Notes: generated by a model from the letters alone, not told the origin. DNA of 64,000 nucleotides from Microcebus murinus (GCF_040939455.1 NC_134108.1:8337501-8401500); one strand, 5' to 3'; positions 37,901 through 52,900 are shown, counted from the stretch's first letter. Made by a program: numbers and translations.

Positions 37901-40900
37901 CCAACAAGCTTTGGAAACATCTGGCCAGAGCTTTCAAGGCAACAGTCTTAGACAAGGGAATGATTTTGCAACATGTGGATAATAGCCGACAGCCAGTGAG
38001 ACTGAAGCAAAAATCGAGGTTACGTGCTGTAACCATGTTCGATTTACTGGCTGGCTACGGATACGGAGCATCTCAAAAAACTCAGATCTCACCTCCCACT
38101 GTCAAACACTTGGGGTTTGAATTGGCTCTTGACATTCAGAACCTCCTTCCGGATTGGAGAGAGGACATAAATCGAGTAGCAGTCCCTACCACCCACAAGC
38201 ATGTGCAAGGATTCTCAAATGTGGTTGGGCTTTGCTGGATTTAGATTCCTAACTTCAGGCTCAGAGTAAAACCCCTCCATGAAGCCTTGAAAGGGGAAAG
38301 AAAAAGATCTATGTATTTGGACCAGGGAATGCCACAGGCTTTCTTGACTATTAAAAGTTAATGACTTCCCCCGCATTGGACCCTCTGGACTTATATAATA
38401 AGCCTTTTTATTTGTTCATTTAAGAAAAACAAGGAATCGGACTAGGGTATTGACATAAACCTTGGGGGATCGTAGGCAACCTGTGTCTTGTTTCCCTCAA
38501 CAATCAGACATGGTAACAAGAGGACAGCTCAGTAGTGTGACAGTGCTAGCTGCTATTTATGATATTAAATACTTTACAGGAAGCTGAAAAGTTTACTCTT
38601 GGTAAGTAACTGGTGACTGTTCACACCATGCATTGTGAGTTCCCTCTACTAGAGCAAAAGGGAGGCTTTTGGTTACCAGTAAATGGCCAGATGGGTAAAT
38701 ATCAGGCTCCTTTATTATAATAACTCTGAAGCTGGCATCCACCTTAAATCCAGCCACCTTGCTGCCTACGGACTCCCGTTCCCCATTCTAAGATTACACT
38801 CTGAATATTTCCCAGGTGTATCCTAGTCTCCAGGCTTTGACTGATCAGCCCCTGTCGGACTCAGATGAGAAGCTCTTTATGGACGGGAGCAGCGTTAGGA
38901 AACTGGGACAACGCAAAGCCAGGTATGCTGTGGTTACCAGCCATAAGGTAATGGAGGCACCAGCCCTACTCCCCAGGATGTCTAAAAACACATACCCTAT
39001 ACGTGTAGCTTCGGGGATTTTTGTTTGCCTGGCAAGACAACTCTTTAGTTAAGGTCTCACAACCTATTGCCTCTTCCACTAACCTATCTCACTGCTGTGT
39101 CAGCTACCTAAAACCATTTTCATAAATGACTAGGAGATTTTAGGAAGGAGGTTCCATCTGGGGAGCACTGGGCCAATACTTCCCGGGAGGGATCCCACAT
39201 GGGGATAGGTACTTCTTTTGATGTACTTTACTACCTTGGTGGGGACAGGGTGGCAACTCAGCAACACCTACCGAAAAGTGTCAGTTACAGCCCCACATGT
39301 TCTTTCTTCCTCAAACCCCAGCTGTGTCCCATTTCAGCAGGAAGCAGCCAATAGGTTGGCATCCTGATTCCCCCAAATTGAGGAATGAACTAAAAAGAAG
39401 GGGGAGCTGTAACCAGTTTCTGCATTGATCAAATTTTAATGAGCCCTATTTAATCCTCTCCCTTAACTGCTTGACCTGTGAGTTGTTCCCCAGAAATGGT
39501 GGATTTTCTGTAAGACTAAGGAGCTGAGATTCTGAAGGCCCCTGGGCATACTTCCTGATGCACAGAGACTCACCAGCCCCTACAGCCTCCCCCAATGCAT
39601 GTAGCCCTAGTGAGATACACCATGACCGCCCCAAGGCACGTGGCCCCTCCTTTAAAAGCCCAAGATCCCCATTAGTCAGGGAGATATGGATTTGAGGCAG
39701 CTTCTCCTGTTCTCCCAACAAGATGTCTGTCATATTAAAAATTCCTTTCTTCCTTGGCAATCCTTATCACAATAATTGGATCTTTGTGCGGCAAGCAACT
39801 AGACCTAGACCAAAACCCCTTCTGGTTTCAACACCCTGTGTGAGGATCACTGGAATTATAACCCCCAAGCACCTGGTACACAGACAGCTCTTAATAAACT
39901 TCTGGAGGTTTCAGCATCCATTTTAATGCCTTGAACTCTGTTAATGCTGTCATTTCATTAGCGAAAGTGAAATAAGTGTTGAAAAGGTCTTTGCAAATTC
40001 TAGCATAGAAATATTCAATAGGATGAACGGAGGACCCTAACAGGAGATATCATGACCTCATTACCGTCATCAAGCAGTGAGCCAGACAGGCACGCAGGGA
40101 TGCCTTGTGCATACTAATTACTCGCATCTGCAGGTGGTTAGGCTACTGCATCTATGCTTTTGCACCAAGACAAGTTGGCATGATGTCCCTAGAGTTGCTT
40201 AAAGTATTTTCACTATTCAACTGAAAGAGGTAGAAAACTGGTCCACAAAGCCAGGATTCTTCAAATGCCTAAAGCGCACATCTCCTGTGCAGATCTGCTC
40301 TCCCACCAGTGCCCCGGTGGCAGAGAAGCCTCAAGAGAGCCCAGCAGACACACACGCTGTGGGAACTCCAGATAAAGCAAAATGCTGTAAAACTCAAATC
40401 AACACAATTTCTTTGTGGTAGCTTGTCCGACTGCTTGATAATTCCCAGCTAATACTGTACCGTGCATGCACACAGTTCCATTTTTTTTTTAAACTTTAGA
40501 TAGTATTGCATCTAAAATGGTTTTTAGTTACAAAGCAAAATAGTGAGTTTTTTCCACCAGTTCAGTTGATCTGATTTCAACATTCTTACAGGAAAAAAGA
40601 CTGATCATCGTGATTAAATCCTAGGTGACTATGGCAGGCGTCAGAGTCAAGATGAAGATAAGGAAATGATTTTATCGAGCTGCTACCAACGCTTCTTGCA
40701 AAACATGAATAACTCTCCCTTGCTTGACCTCAGAAGGAAGGCAGGCACCCTCTCTGTCACACTCAGCGCTGTGTTCATGGCACATGGCAGCCTGGTGAAC
40801 ACCTGTGGATTGGTGAATGAATGTTCCCACTCCTACAGGAACACCCCGAGAATTTAAGGGATAATGTGGGATCCGAAACAGACAGAGTCCTGCAGCAGTG

Positions 40901-43900
40901 CGCACCGAAGCGGAATGTGCAAGTCCTCCAGCTAAGCCAGGCTGGGGTCCCGAGCCCAGGCAGCAAGCAGAGACTAAATGAGGGATGGGCTGGATGTGGG
41001 ACAATGGGATGGGTAGGCACCGTGGTGACCAAGAGAACACAGGCCCCATTCTGGGGCATAAAATGATACAGATTAAACATTGTGCAGGCCATAAAAGCAG
41101 TGCCTATGGGCTGTCTGCAGTCTGTTGGGATCTGTGAGTCTGTGACTCTCAGTTTGTTACATCAGATAACTAGCCGACAAAAGAAAGAGAAAATTCTCCT
41201 GCAGCCTGACCCAACTGTCCTTGTTAAGGCCCTGACAGTAAAAACTGGCTTAGATGCTGCACATTGACCTGGCCTCCCCCTGCAGCCCCAGCCAGGGCAG
41301 AGGCAGGCAGCACATGCTCTCTGTCCGCAAACCCTCAACCTGAACGTCTTTGGAGACAACCAAGCTTTTGACAAATGCCCCAGGCAGGATCCACGCAGCC
41401 GGAATTCCCAGCAATGGCACCGCCGGGCTGTGCAAACAACGGGAATTTCCAGAAGAGGCTGGTCTTCAAAAACATCCAAGACCCTCTGTGTGACAAAGAA
41501 ACAGCAAGGTAGAGGGAAAACCAGGCTGAAGGGAAGAGAGAGTGGGACTAGGACACAGGAAGATTTAGGAACCAACAATGCCAACCAACCAACAATGCCC
41601 AAGCAGAAGGAATGTGTCCACTTAGTGGACACTTTCTGGAACATGAGAAAGAAAAAGACACTCAGTATTGAGGGAGAAGATGATACAAATGGAAAAATGA
41701 GGCCAACTTACACAGTAAAAGTTGTCCCCAAAGAAGCCAGGGCAGGTGGCATAGAACAATCAGACCTGACTGAAAAAAACATTACTGAGTTTTAAAAAAA
41801 AAAAAAAAAACCCACACATAAAAGACAAGCAAACCCAAGGAGAGGCAGCTCAAAAGAATGTTTTTCCATAAAAATCAATGTGAGCAGACTCATTCCCAGA
41901 CACATATTAAAACTTTTTTAATTACAAGGATGCAGGAAAAAAAACCAATACCTTTCTGGTATATAAAAAACCAGGTGATAAAATAAAACAAGCACTATAT
42001 GTCTCTGTAATATTAAATTCCAAAAGGCAACGTGGTTACATTTACTGATTTTTTTTTTTTTTTTTTTGGGAGACAGGGTTTTGCTCTGTCACCCTGGGTA
42101 GAAAGAATGCAGTGGCATCATCGTAGCTCACTATAACCTCAAATTCCTGGGTTCAAGTGATCCTTCTGTCTCAGCCTCCCAAGTAGCTGGGAGTATAGGT
42201 GAAAGACACCATGCCTGCCTAATTTTTCTATTTTTGTTTAGAAACGGGGTCTCACTCTTGCTCTGGCTGGTCTCAAACCCCAAGCCTCAAGCAATCTTCC
42301 TGCCTTGGCCTCCCAAAGTGCTAGGATTACAGGTATGAGCCACCATGCCCAGCCCCTGAATTTCTTGATTAATGAGTTGCAAACCAGGACCTAAAAACCT
42401 AATGAAGTCATTACTTGTGAGGGAAAGCCATTGAAAAGCACTCTCAATATACAATGGCTTGGAAAATACACCACCCACACACTCTTCTGGGGAGACCCTG
42501 AAGTTGATTGAAAACTCGAATCAAAATAAAGAACTTTCAGATTAGGGAAGTCACAGTCCCAAAAGATTGGCAATGAGTGCTCAAATTGGTTATGATGAAG
42601 AGTTGGTTTAATAATTGTTATAAACATAATTACATAATATTAATAAAATAATGCAGGCAACAAAAATAATTATGGAAGAAGATGCCATATAACATAAAAA
42701 GTAATAATTATGAGAATTTGGAGGTTTCAAAATGATTGGCTAAATGAATAAATTTCTAAAACATTCTTGGTATGAACACTGGGATGAAACCAATAATTAT
42801 ACCGGATGTTAAACTGTCTGAAGGGTCACATGCATTTGCTCGTGTTTGATCATGATGTCCAGAACCTCACTCCAGTGACAGATTTTCCACAGCCAACTCA
42901 TGTTTACCAACTCCAACATCTACTCGCCCACACCTTTTCCTCAAGGATGGCCAGCTCACCCCCATCTTACAAACACCATTGCCACAAAATTCCTGCCCTG
43001 CCTTTCGTGTCTAACTACAGCCATAGATTATAGTTTCTATTCTCTTCCACACTCTTTTTTAAAGTTTCCAGGCATCTTCCTGCCAAACCCAACTGCTTCT
43101 CTCTATTAATTCACCAGGTAACAAGATTTCTGTCATCACTCAGGGTCTACAGTTGAAGGAGTTACAGAGCGAAGTCTCCTTAATCTCTGACTTTCTCACA
43201 CTGCTCCCTGCCCAGCCCTAGCTCCAAACACACCTGAGACCGTCTTTCTCTGTGTGGCCTCACCGCCACCTTGGGCCACACGCTCCCGCAGCTCTGACCA
43301 CCAACTTTCCACATCGGATCTTAAGCCCTGTTCTCCGAATAGCTCAGAATGAACCCTGCTGTCCTGTGGTCATCACAAACTTCCTAAATTCAAAATAGAA
43401 TTCATTTTCTTCCCAGAGCCAGATCCCAGTCTCTCGAGCTAAAAATCTCGGAAATCTTATTTTTGACTGTACAAAAATCATGGACTTTTATATTTAAAAA
43501 TCCTCTAGCAGCCTATTTTCTGCAGCCTTGTCAGCAAATATGTATTTTAACAAAATGAAAAAATAAGTCCTCTGCCTCACAGGCGTACCGCCACCACACA
43601 GAGATGAGTTCTTCAAATCCAATTCTAAAGGGAACCGCTGAATGACTTTTAATTGCGTCTGCATGATTAATAGTATCAGTGATATGAGAATTAGCCAATT
43701 CACTTACATCATAAAATTGCCAAATATACAAAGCAGCTGTGCACCTTACTTATAACTTAATCCCCAGTTCTCATATTAACCGAAGTAAATTACATGTGAG
43801 CACAGCCTCAAGAGATTGGTGTTAAGTTACAATATAGTTCCAGTTTCCATCCTTTATGCATTGTTAATTAATGTAGAAGAACAAACTCTCATGAGAGAAG

Positions 43901-46900
43901 CATAAGCTAACCTTGCTAAAAAGTAAAACGAAGAACTTACTACAATGGCTTTATTTGAACATTTTTCAGGTGTTTTTTTTTTTTTATTGTGGTAAAATAT
44001 ATGTAACAAAATTTACCTTTTTAACCATTTTAAAATGGTAAGTTCAGTTAGGTACATTCACACTGTTATGCAAGCATCATCACTACCCATCTTTAGAACT
44101 TTTTTTTTCATCTTCCCAAACTGAAACTCCATACCCATTAAACATAACTTCCCCTTCCTCCCTCCCTCCCGCCGGCCCCTGGTAACCACCATTCTGTTGT
44201 CTGTCTCTACGAATTGACCTATTCGAGGTACCTCAGCTAAGTGGAATCATATAGTATTTGTCTTTCTGTGACTGCCTTATTCCAATCAGCATAATGTCTT
44301 CAAGGTTCATCCTTGTGGCAGCATGTGTCAGAATTCCATTCTTTTTTATGTCTGAATAATATTCCATTGTATGGGTAGACCCCACTTTGTTTATCCATTC
44401 TTCTGTTGACAGACAATGGCTTGTTTCCGCCTTTTGCCTCTTGTGAATAATACTGCTATGAACACTGTTATATTGTTTGAATATCTGAAGTACAGTTTGA
44501 GTGTAACAGGCTGTTGTTAAAAACATTAATTTTCATTATAATAATATAGGCTGCAGAAGGTTTTGCAATACACTAGCTCTTAGATTCAAATTCTAAATAC
44601 TTGTGGTTGCTAGACAGAACTGAAAATTAACTCAGCTGCCTTTACCACGTAAGATTGTATGTTACCCAGTATGTCATATTCATTCTGTTATCCTTTTCCC
44701 AAGCATAACATAAATTTACCACCACTAGATTGTGGGGTCTGAGAACTCCTTTGAAATTAAACACAAAATAATCATTGTAGACAGGACAAAAACTAGACAC
44801 TCTTTTGGGAACTCTGATCAAGTTAACAGTTTTAGTCCCTTGTTAATAGTTTCTTATAATTTTAAAAGGAAAAAGGAATAACTGCTTTCTTATCAATTGA
44901 CTTCATTATCATAGTTACAAAATCACTGCTCATGAGGGTAGCAGAGTGCACAGTAGAATTAGGCAGACTTGATACTTTTCTTATATTTATTATTATTATT
45001 ATTTTTTTTTTTTGAGACAGAGTCTCACTCTGTTGCCTGAGCTAGAGTGCTGTGGTGTTGGCCTCGGTCACAGCAACCTCAAACTCCTGGGCTCAGGTGA
45101 TCCTCCTGCCTTAGCCTCCCGAGTAGCTGGGACTACAGGCATCCACAACCATGCCCAGCTAATTTTTTTATATATATTTTTAGTTGTCCGGCTAATTTAT
45201 TTCTATTTTTGGTAGAGACAGGGTCTTGCTCTTACTCAGGCTGGTCTCGAACTCCTGACCTCGAGCAATCCTCCCGCCTTGGCCTCCCAGAGTGCTAGGA
45301 TTACAGGCATGAGCCACCTCGCCCAGCCAATACTTTCACTTTTAAAGGAACATTTTTGTTAATTTCTAAAAACCACTAAACATAAATTTGAATCTGAGAA
45401 AGATACCCCAAAAATCTAATTCCATCATCACCAAAGCAACCCAGAGCTAGGAGGGATTTCAGAGGAAGATAGCAGGCCAAGGTCCGATTTAACACGGGCA
45501 GAAACCTAGGGGCGTCTTTCAACAAGAAGGAGGGTTTATTAATGTTGATTCTTAAATATCTGTATTAATGAAACAGTATAGGGGTTGAATCATCTGAAAT
45601 CCTTAAATCACACACGATTGCTATTTGGCTTTCGAATGTGCTTTGGTCGGACCTATGGACTGAGGATGTTATTATGGAAATTGCTATGAAAACACAACTT
45701 TTTAATGTTTTCAAGGAACGGCCAGCCTGTCCGGCATCCCTCCATCTGCTGGTACCCTTACTGCAGCCCACACTGTGGCCGAGTGCTGGCCAAGGGCAGC
45801 CCGGGGCTACCACAGAACAGCCAGCCCAGGAAAACTGCACCCCGAGCCACCTTCCTCAGAGAGCCGCACTTTCAGCTGACCTGAGTGAGGTGACAACTTA
45901 GAGTGTGAACAAGAGCCTTAATAAAGGAGAAAGCTTACTAAATCTCAAAAAGGTTGTAAAGACAGGACTTGCCATGACAGAATAAATTTACATGTCAACA
46001 AGAAGAATGACACACTACTGTGAAAGCACTCCCTTTAGTAAGCACAAAATAAACATCTTTTCCAAAAAATATTCCATACATTTCCACTTCTTTACTATAT
46101 GTCTCGGTAACCCAAGGCTTCAAGGAAGGAATGAGGAATGAAGAATAATCATTACTCTCGTTGGGCACATGAATAAAAGTATCATGATTCCACATATAAT
46201 TTTCATCTATCCTATTACTACAGAAAATGGTGTACATATACTGTGTGAAACAGCCAGGCTATATTGAGAACCAAAACATTTCTAACTCAGGACAGAGAAG
46301 GAAAAGTATATATCAAAATGCAAAGGCTTTTCCCACGTGAAATTAGTTTTAGTGGCTAACTGCTAAAAAAAAGAAAATTGTAAACATACAACTATGTGAA
46401 ATATTTAACTTGTCTATATATACTTTTTCATGTGAAACACATGAACATGGTTTCTATCAGCAATGTTAAAAGTCAGATATAGGAAAAAAATATCAAGTTT
46501 TGAAACAGAAGCTAGGCAGTAGAAAAATGTCATTTTTATCTTGGCACCAGGATAAAATCTTTCCTTCCCAACGCTCCTATACCAAACCTGGCATTCATTA
46601 TATTCAACTTTTTGTAGACTTTAACTTACTTGTAGGTGTATTTACAAAAGTGAGTGTGAATTATTCCATTCTCACATATTATTTATTTGCCTTTGTTGAT
46701 ATCAAGTGGTGATTTGGTATTTTATCAAAATATGGGATTAAAAAAATACTAGGGGTTCTGGTCTGAAATATGAAAAATTATATTTTCTAAACTCTGGAAA
46801 GTTCTTCTGTAAGCAGGAAGCATAATTGTTACAGAACTTCTTTACATGTCACTTGATTTTTGAAAATTATTTCACAGAATGCAGAAAATATAATGTATCA

Positions 46901-49900
46901 TCCTGTAACCATATCTAAACCACAATCTGAAATGTATTTGAACCAAAACACCTTTCCCCCCTTTATTTTCAGAGATAGGATCTCACTGTGTTGCCCAGGT
47001 GGTCCTCCCACTTCCCGAGTGGCTGGGACTACAGGCGCCGGCCACTTCGCCCCGCCCACCTCGCTGTTAATAAATTCCAAAATCTTGCTTTAACCACTGG
47101 TGCTCTGCAACAGTAACTTAAGACCCTACCTGAGAACTGAGAATCCGATAGTTAAATGCCAAGATCAACTTTCACCTGAACACACTGAAGCTGTCCTCCA
47201 TTGCCATCAAGTGTGGCACATGAGCGACATCTGGGCAATCCAAGAAATCACCCTGAGAGCAACAGTCCCACCTGCTCAAGTTTGAAACCTTCGGTCTAAA
47301 ATCTCGATTGTAATTACTGCATAAAAGCTCTGTTGCACAGAGCTTTTAACAAGCAATTCTTGTTAAAATATTTGCAAACTTACAGAATTCTCTCTACAAA
47401 GGGTTTTGAAGCTACCCGGCACCAAAGCACCTCCCCGCCAGCCAAAGGTTCCTAACGACCCAGAGGCAGTGTGGCCAGGGAGCAAGCGATCTGCTATGGC
47501 CACAGCCAATTACAAAGCACGAGAAAGAAGAGCACAAATTCAAAGGAAAAAAGTTCTGAGCGAGAGTATTTCCTCAGGAATCTTCAGAGAGATGAGCAGA
47601 TTTCTTTTAGATATGTGGAACTTGACGTTACTACATAGCGTATTATTTTAAAGGGAAAAAGTCAATGCAAACTTAAATCAAGTTTAATCATACTTTTTAA
47701 AATGAAGCTAAAACCAACAAGCAGATACAAAGCTTAGTTTCCACCTTAACATCGCAACATAGTTGTTCCCGGGTGCCATTTCACCAAAGAAAGTGTTGGT
47801 AAGTTCCAAGAGGAGAAATATCAACCAAACACAAGGATAACTTCATACTTTTTTTTGTTCTTGAGACAGTGTCTCACTTTGTTGCCCAGGCTAGAGTGAG
47901 TGCCGTGGTGTCAGCCTAACTCACAGCAACCTCAAACTCCTGGGCTCAAGCAATCCTCCTGCCTCAGCCTCCCGAGTAGCTGGGAATACAGGCATGCGCC
48001 ACCATGCCCGGCTAACTTTTTCTATATATTTTCAGTTGGCCAATTAATTTCCTTCTATTTGTAGTAGAGACAGGGTCTCGCTCTTGCTCAGGCTGGTTTC
48101 CAACTCCTGACCTTGAGCAATCCTCCTGCCTCGGCCTCCCAGAGTGCTAGGATTACAGGCGTGAGACACGGCACCCGGCCACATTCATGCTCTGACTCTA
48201 TTCTCTCCTCCTGCTCCCAAGCCCCCTCGGCGGCCGGCTCCTCACTACTCAAAGCAACTTTCGCCCAACTTGGTTCTTTCTAAGTCCTTCCAGCTTACCT
48301 TCGCTTGCTGAGCTCTGTCTGTTGCTTCTCTTTTCTCTTCTACTCCATTTCTTTGGTTTCCTGCTCCCCTGTGATCCAGCTCAGCACGCACCGCTCTCTG
48401 TTTGGCCAGCTCGGAACCATTTTTCCCTTTTCCCGCTGCCCTTCCTTTCCAGCTGTGTCCCATTGCCCGCCACTAAGGTCCCGCTCGTCATGCCTTGCAG
48501 GCTTCACTCCCTGCGGCCCTTTCTCGTGGCTCCTTCACCCTCAGCTGCGCCTCCCGAGTGGGTCTCGCAGGTGCACAGCTTGGCTTTCTTCTGGCGAAGA
48601 GCTGAGGCTCTCACTCCAATCCCTGCTGCCGCAGCGGCGGCTCCCAGGAGCGGCTTTTAAGACCCTGTCCTCCCAGGGCAGGTCTCCCAGCCAGCAGGGT
48701 GGGGGAGACCCGGGGAGGCCTGGGGTGCAGGCCTCGCTCTGCTCCTACGGACACGGCCCTGGGCAAACCCTCTCATGTCTGTGAGCCTCCGCTTCCTCAG
48801 TGATATGGAGGATGAGAGGAGTAGCTACCCCAGAAGGTTGTCTGAAGGTTTAAAACGTTGACGGGATATTCCAACCATGGCTGCTCTGGAAGTCACTGGA
48901 ACCACTCAGCCTCCCTCGTCTCTCCCTCCCCTGAGCCCCCAGGGCCCTCAGCAGCTCCACACTCAAGAGTTTTCCAAGAGAAAACACTCCCTGAAGACAG
49001 AAATCTCATCTGAAATGTCTCCTGGGACCTCAGCCCGAGGGACCCGCCCGTCCGACAGGCCTTTTGCTCTGCAGCAATCTGCAAGTTGAGTTTTTGGTTC
49101 TTTTCATTGCTGCTCTAGAGCGTCCCCTTCTTGATTTGAAAAACCTATTTCCCTCCTCCTGCTCCCACAGCTGGTCCACCTGGGCCTGAGGAACGAGGCT
49201 CAGCTGAGGGAGAAGCAGGGTGGGAACACGGTCGCAGTCAGAAACCTTTTCCAGGTCCCAATACGTGAGACTGGCGCGAATGGCAAAGGCTCTAAAGTCC
49301 TACCACGCCTCGTCCTGGTTCCGGTCCTGCAACAGGGCCAGAGTGGCCAAAGCTGGCCAGAGGGCAGAGGGCCGCAAGGACAGGGAGAACGCCGGTGTCA
49401 CCACAAATTACTTAGCCCTCTCCCCACACGACTTCCTGTGCCGGCTCCCTCGCAGCCATGCAACCACCCTAGGTATTGTGAAAAACATCTTTATTTCAAA
49501 ATAAGGAAGCTGGGGTTTCAGAAATCACACCTTGTGTACTCAGAGGGCACAGTTACAGTGTTGGGGACACGATGCCCGTGAGGGCGGGACACCAGCAGCC
49601 TCCTGGGAGATGCCTCAGCCCTGCCCTCCCGCTTTGATTTTTAGTTTATAGTGAACTCTTGCAAGAGACATCACCTGGTGATGTCTGCCATTAGACTTCA
49701 GACACATGCGGTTGCCTGAAATGGGGAAGAAGTCGGAAGACCTTTCTAGAGATGCTCTGGAATTGTCTGCACTCTCGAGAGCCCAGGCCTGCACAACACA
49801 AGTGTGGCCAGGGCAGCTCACGGGTAATTCTTTATTTTTCGTTCTCGGGCTAGGAAAAGCCTGAAGGACACTGGTTTTGGCAAACCAAAGAAACGCGAGA

Positions 49901-52900
49901 CGAGGAGGGCAAGTGGCCTAAGTCGGCGTGACTTGGCACGCTGTTCGAGAGCAAAGAAATCAGGTTGAACCACTTCGCCTGTCTTTGGCTGAATGACTGA
50001 AATACACTAAGCTTTGCAAAGGGGCAGGAAATTTGAGTAGATCGTGTCAGAGTGTGCAGTAAAGACGGCCCTGGGATGTGGGAGAGAAAGCCCGGCAGCC
50101 ACACCCACGCTGTGCAAACGCCTCTCTCAGTCCTTGTCCCTGGCACTTACACAGTGGCAGCGACGTCTGGACGCTATTTTCAGATCTCCGAGTCCGATGA
50201 CTGCCCTAGATGCACACTAGTCTGACATTCCTCCCTTCTCGTAAGTTCTGCGATGTCTTTATCCTCCTCCCCCCAACCATCGCAGACACCCCTCTTGCGT
50301 TTTCGAGGAGTTCATGGACAGCCCATTCTTGCTTTCAACGATGGGAGACCAGCCAAATGCGTCCTTTATCATTTTCAAAATGGGGAGTTCAAAAATACCA
50401 GTTCCTTGTTAAAATTTCTTTGAAAGCCTCACAATACCAGAAGATTAAAATAAATGTAGGTGCAGTCTATCACCGACAGGAAGCATCTCCATCAAATAAT
50501 TCGGGTCAGCTTGCCTCCTTCAAGACAGGATCACTCTAACGTTCCCTGATATAATTTACTCCACTTTCACCGAAGGAGGCAAGTTCTAAGAAAACTAAGG
50601 CCCCTAGTCAAGAAGTCCAAATGAATCTGAACTCCTAGGTTAGCCCATCCTTAGCCATTACAAACTTCTGTAAATTTAAAAAAAAAAAAAAGCAACTTTT
50701 TATATAATAAAATTTATGTTTGAATGGAAACGACTTCTAAGTCTGGAAAGGGAATGCCATGTCAGGCACTCTGCACACATTTAGTGACTGAATTTGAAGA
50801 CCGACTGCTCCGTTTATGAACGGCTTGTTTGGACCATCCCCGAGTCCCCCTGGCACTGCTCACCTGTCCTCGAAGCACACGGTGCACTTCCAGACCTGCG
50901 TCCCCCTCAGGAACACGCGGCACCCGGAGCACACGCGGTGGCTGCAGCCGCGGCACGCGGCCCCCCGGTGCAGCAGCAGCCCGAGCCCGCGCTGGCAGCG
51001 GGCACAGGACTTCTCCGTGCGCTCCTGGCCGGCGCTCTCCGCCCCTTTCCACCGGAGGTGCTGCAGCTGCGTTTTCAGTTTCCTGCGCCCACAGAGGAGA
51101 AGAAGATGCAACAGAATGGAACTCCAGATGCCGGGCTACAGGGCGAGAGCCTGGGGCTTTGGCACCCAACACCCCTGGGTTCTGACACGGCTGTGTGAGC
51201 ACAGCCTCCTCCCACCCAACCTCTTGGAGCTGAGGCCCAGAGGTTTTCTCAGCTGAGGCAGAGACCATGCAACCTTCCCTCCCAGGGTGAGGGCTGCCAT
51301 GGGGAATAAATGGCAAAGCATAAATTACATGCCTGGCCCAGAGGAGTTAGCGACTAGGTTCACCCTTCCGTGCTTACTATTATAATGGCCTCGTTATAGT
51401 AGGGAGAGAAGAGGAAAAGACACAGAAAAGGGCATCGATTCTAATGTGCAAGGCATGGAAAGATCTAGAAACATATGGCAAACACCCCGGGATTAGTGTG
51501 AGTTACCCAATACAGTCATTTCACTGGTGCTGTGCTTTTGCCACTGGTTTCTGGTGGGTGGTCAGTCCACTTCCAGCCCCTCATTCCTCCAGGCAATGGC
51601 CACAGTGCAAAGGGGCATCGGACTGGACCCCAAAAAGGTGTCATTAACATAACACCCTTTCATGAAATGTCTCTTACCTTCTTCTAGAAAAGACGAGCCA
51701 ATCCCAAGAAGCAAGATTGCATCAGAAATGTACTTTAAATTTCAATTTTCAGGATTTTCCCTAGAATTAGTACCTTTTGAAAGGAAATTTCCTTATCACA
51801 GTATCCATGTTTCTTTGTTAATATTCAAAAGGCTCTCTCCAAATCCCTGAAAGATCTCTAATCATAAAAGAAAAGCCCATTTTATCTCAGTATATTATAG
51901 TTTTCAATGGAAAAAAGTTTACAAGTACTCTTAGAGAGCTTTGAAATAACAAGGATGAAAAAAGAATATTTGCACCTTCCGGTTAACCAGAAAATTTCCC
52001 TCGTTCTTCAAGCATTTATTGGGTTGTCCAAAGTTTTATTTTATACGTGTACTTTTCTTGGCAGACTCTGAAAGAGTTCTGCCATTAGAAACAAAACAAA
52101 ACCAAAGAGCATATTCCACATGCTTGTTTTCTAAACCTCACATCCTCCGTAAGCATTGACAAACAAGCACGGCCTTATTTAAAGGTGGGTTTTGACACAG
52201 TCTAGCACGGCTTTATGAGGTGCTAACTCGTACCAAACAGCCAGTGCAGCTCAGGGACAGACTAGGAAATGCTGTCTGTCGACAAGTCGGCCGGGAACAG
52301 GCCGAGCAGGTTCATACCCTGTGCTCCCCCTTCCTCACAGCCCACTGGGGAGCAAAAGCGAGCAAAGATGACAGACAGGAATGGGTTCCATCGGATTTGC
52401 TGCTTCTCGCTGCTTTCTGTGTTTTTCTTTGTGCCTTTGGCTGCCACCAAAAACAAGGTAGGAAGATCCTTAACCTTAGGTCTTTCCCTAAATTAAGGGG
52501 TGTATCAGGAGCCTGAAAGCGTCCCTTGGCTTGCTCCCACACGGTAAGCAACAGAAAAGCAGACAGGCAGACAACACACTTGTCACAAAATGTCCCCATC
52601 GTAGATGAGTGACAAGAGCAGCTTTCCTCTCTCCTCGTCCCCTTGTGAGTCCAGTGAGATGGCAGAGGGGACCTCCACCACCGCCTCTGCCCCGGCCCTG
52701 CTCAGGCGGGCCGCCCAGCAGTAAGCGAGCAGGAACTTGTGAGCAAGTAGCACGACGCCAGGGAGCGGCAGGCTCCAAGCAGAAAATGTTAAAACCCAAG
52801 AGTCACACCCCTCCGGAGGGCAGCCTACCGTATCCGCTCCTCCTCTATGTTTTGGACCGTCCGGTCTCGGTACAGGACCTGGAGGATGGTCTCGCGCTCC

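Larger units (their letters stand above)
32756..39833 (+). mobile_element. Class I (gammaretrovirus-like) endogenous retrovirus, decayed, two LTRs
   Basis: An old provirus in the opposite orientation to SYTL3: 5' LTR 32756-33158, proline-tRNA type primer-binding site at 33166-33180, a leader/gag region too mutated to read, a pol relic at 37631-39050, a purine tract at 39392-39405, and 3' LTR 39408-39833. Two Alus and one L1 have inserted into the interior. Many stops and losses make every reading frame non-functional. I did not recognise an intact env, only 3'-terminal sequence before the purine tract. Flanking bases (cccc / ccct) could be a decayed 4-bp target duplication. Confidence 0.88.
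30135..50863 (-). other. SYTL3: SYTL3 intron between coding exons 2 and 3 (20.7 kb)
   Basis: The largest intron in the window. It contains the endogenous retrovirus at 32756-39833, several Alus, an antisense old L1 at ~43975-44490, a CA microsatellite, and long stretches (30.2-31.9, 39.9-42.0, 45.4-47.8 and 48.2-50.8 kb) without recognisable elements or coding signal. The 48.2-48.8 kb stretch is GC-richer than its surroundings but has no exon I can support. Confidence 0.7.

Noticed and set aside
40672..41795. Open frames of 105 to 160 codons around 41 kb
   Set aside because: No conserved motif, no splice-site support, and overlapping frames on both strands.
48305..48784. 159-codon frame in a GC-richer stretch
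   Set aside because: Ser/Leu/Pro-rich with no family resemblance; not supported by conserved protein similarity or exon borders.
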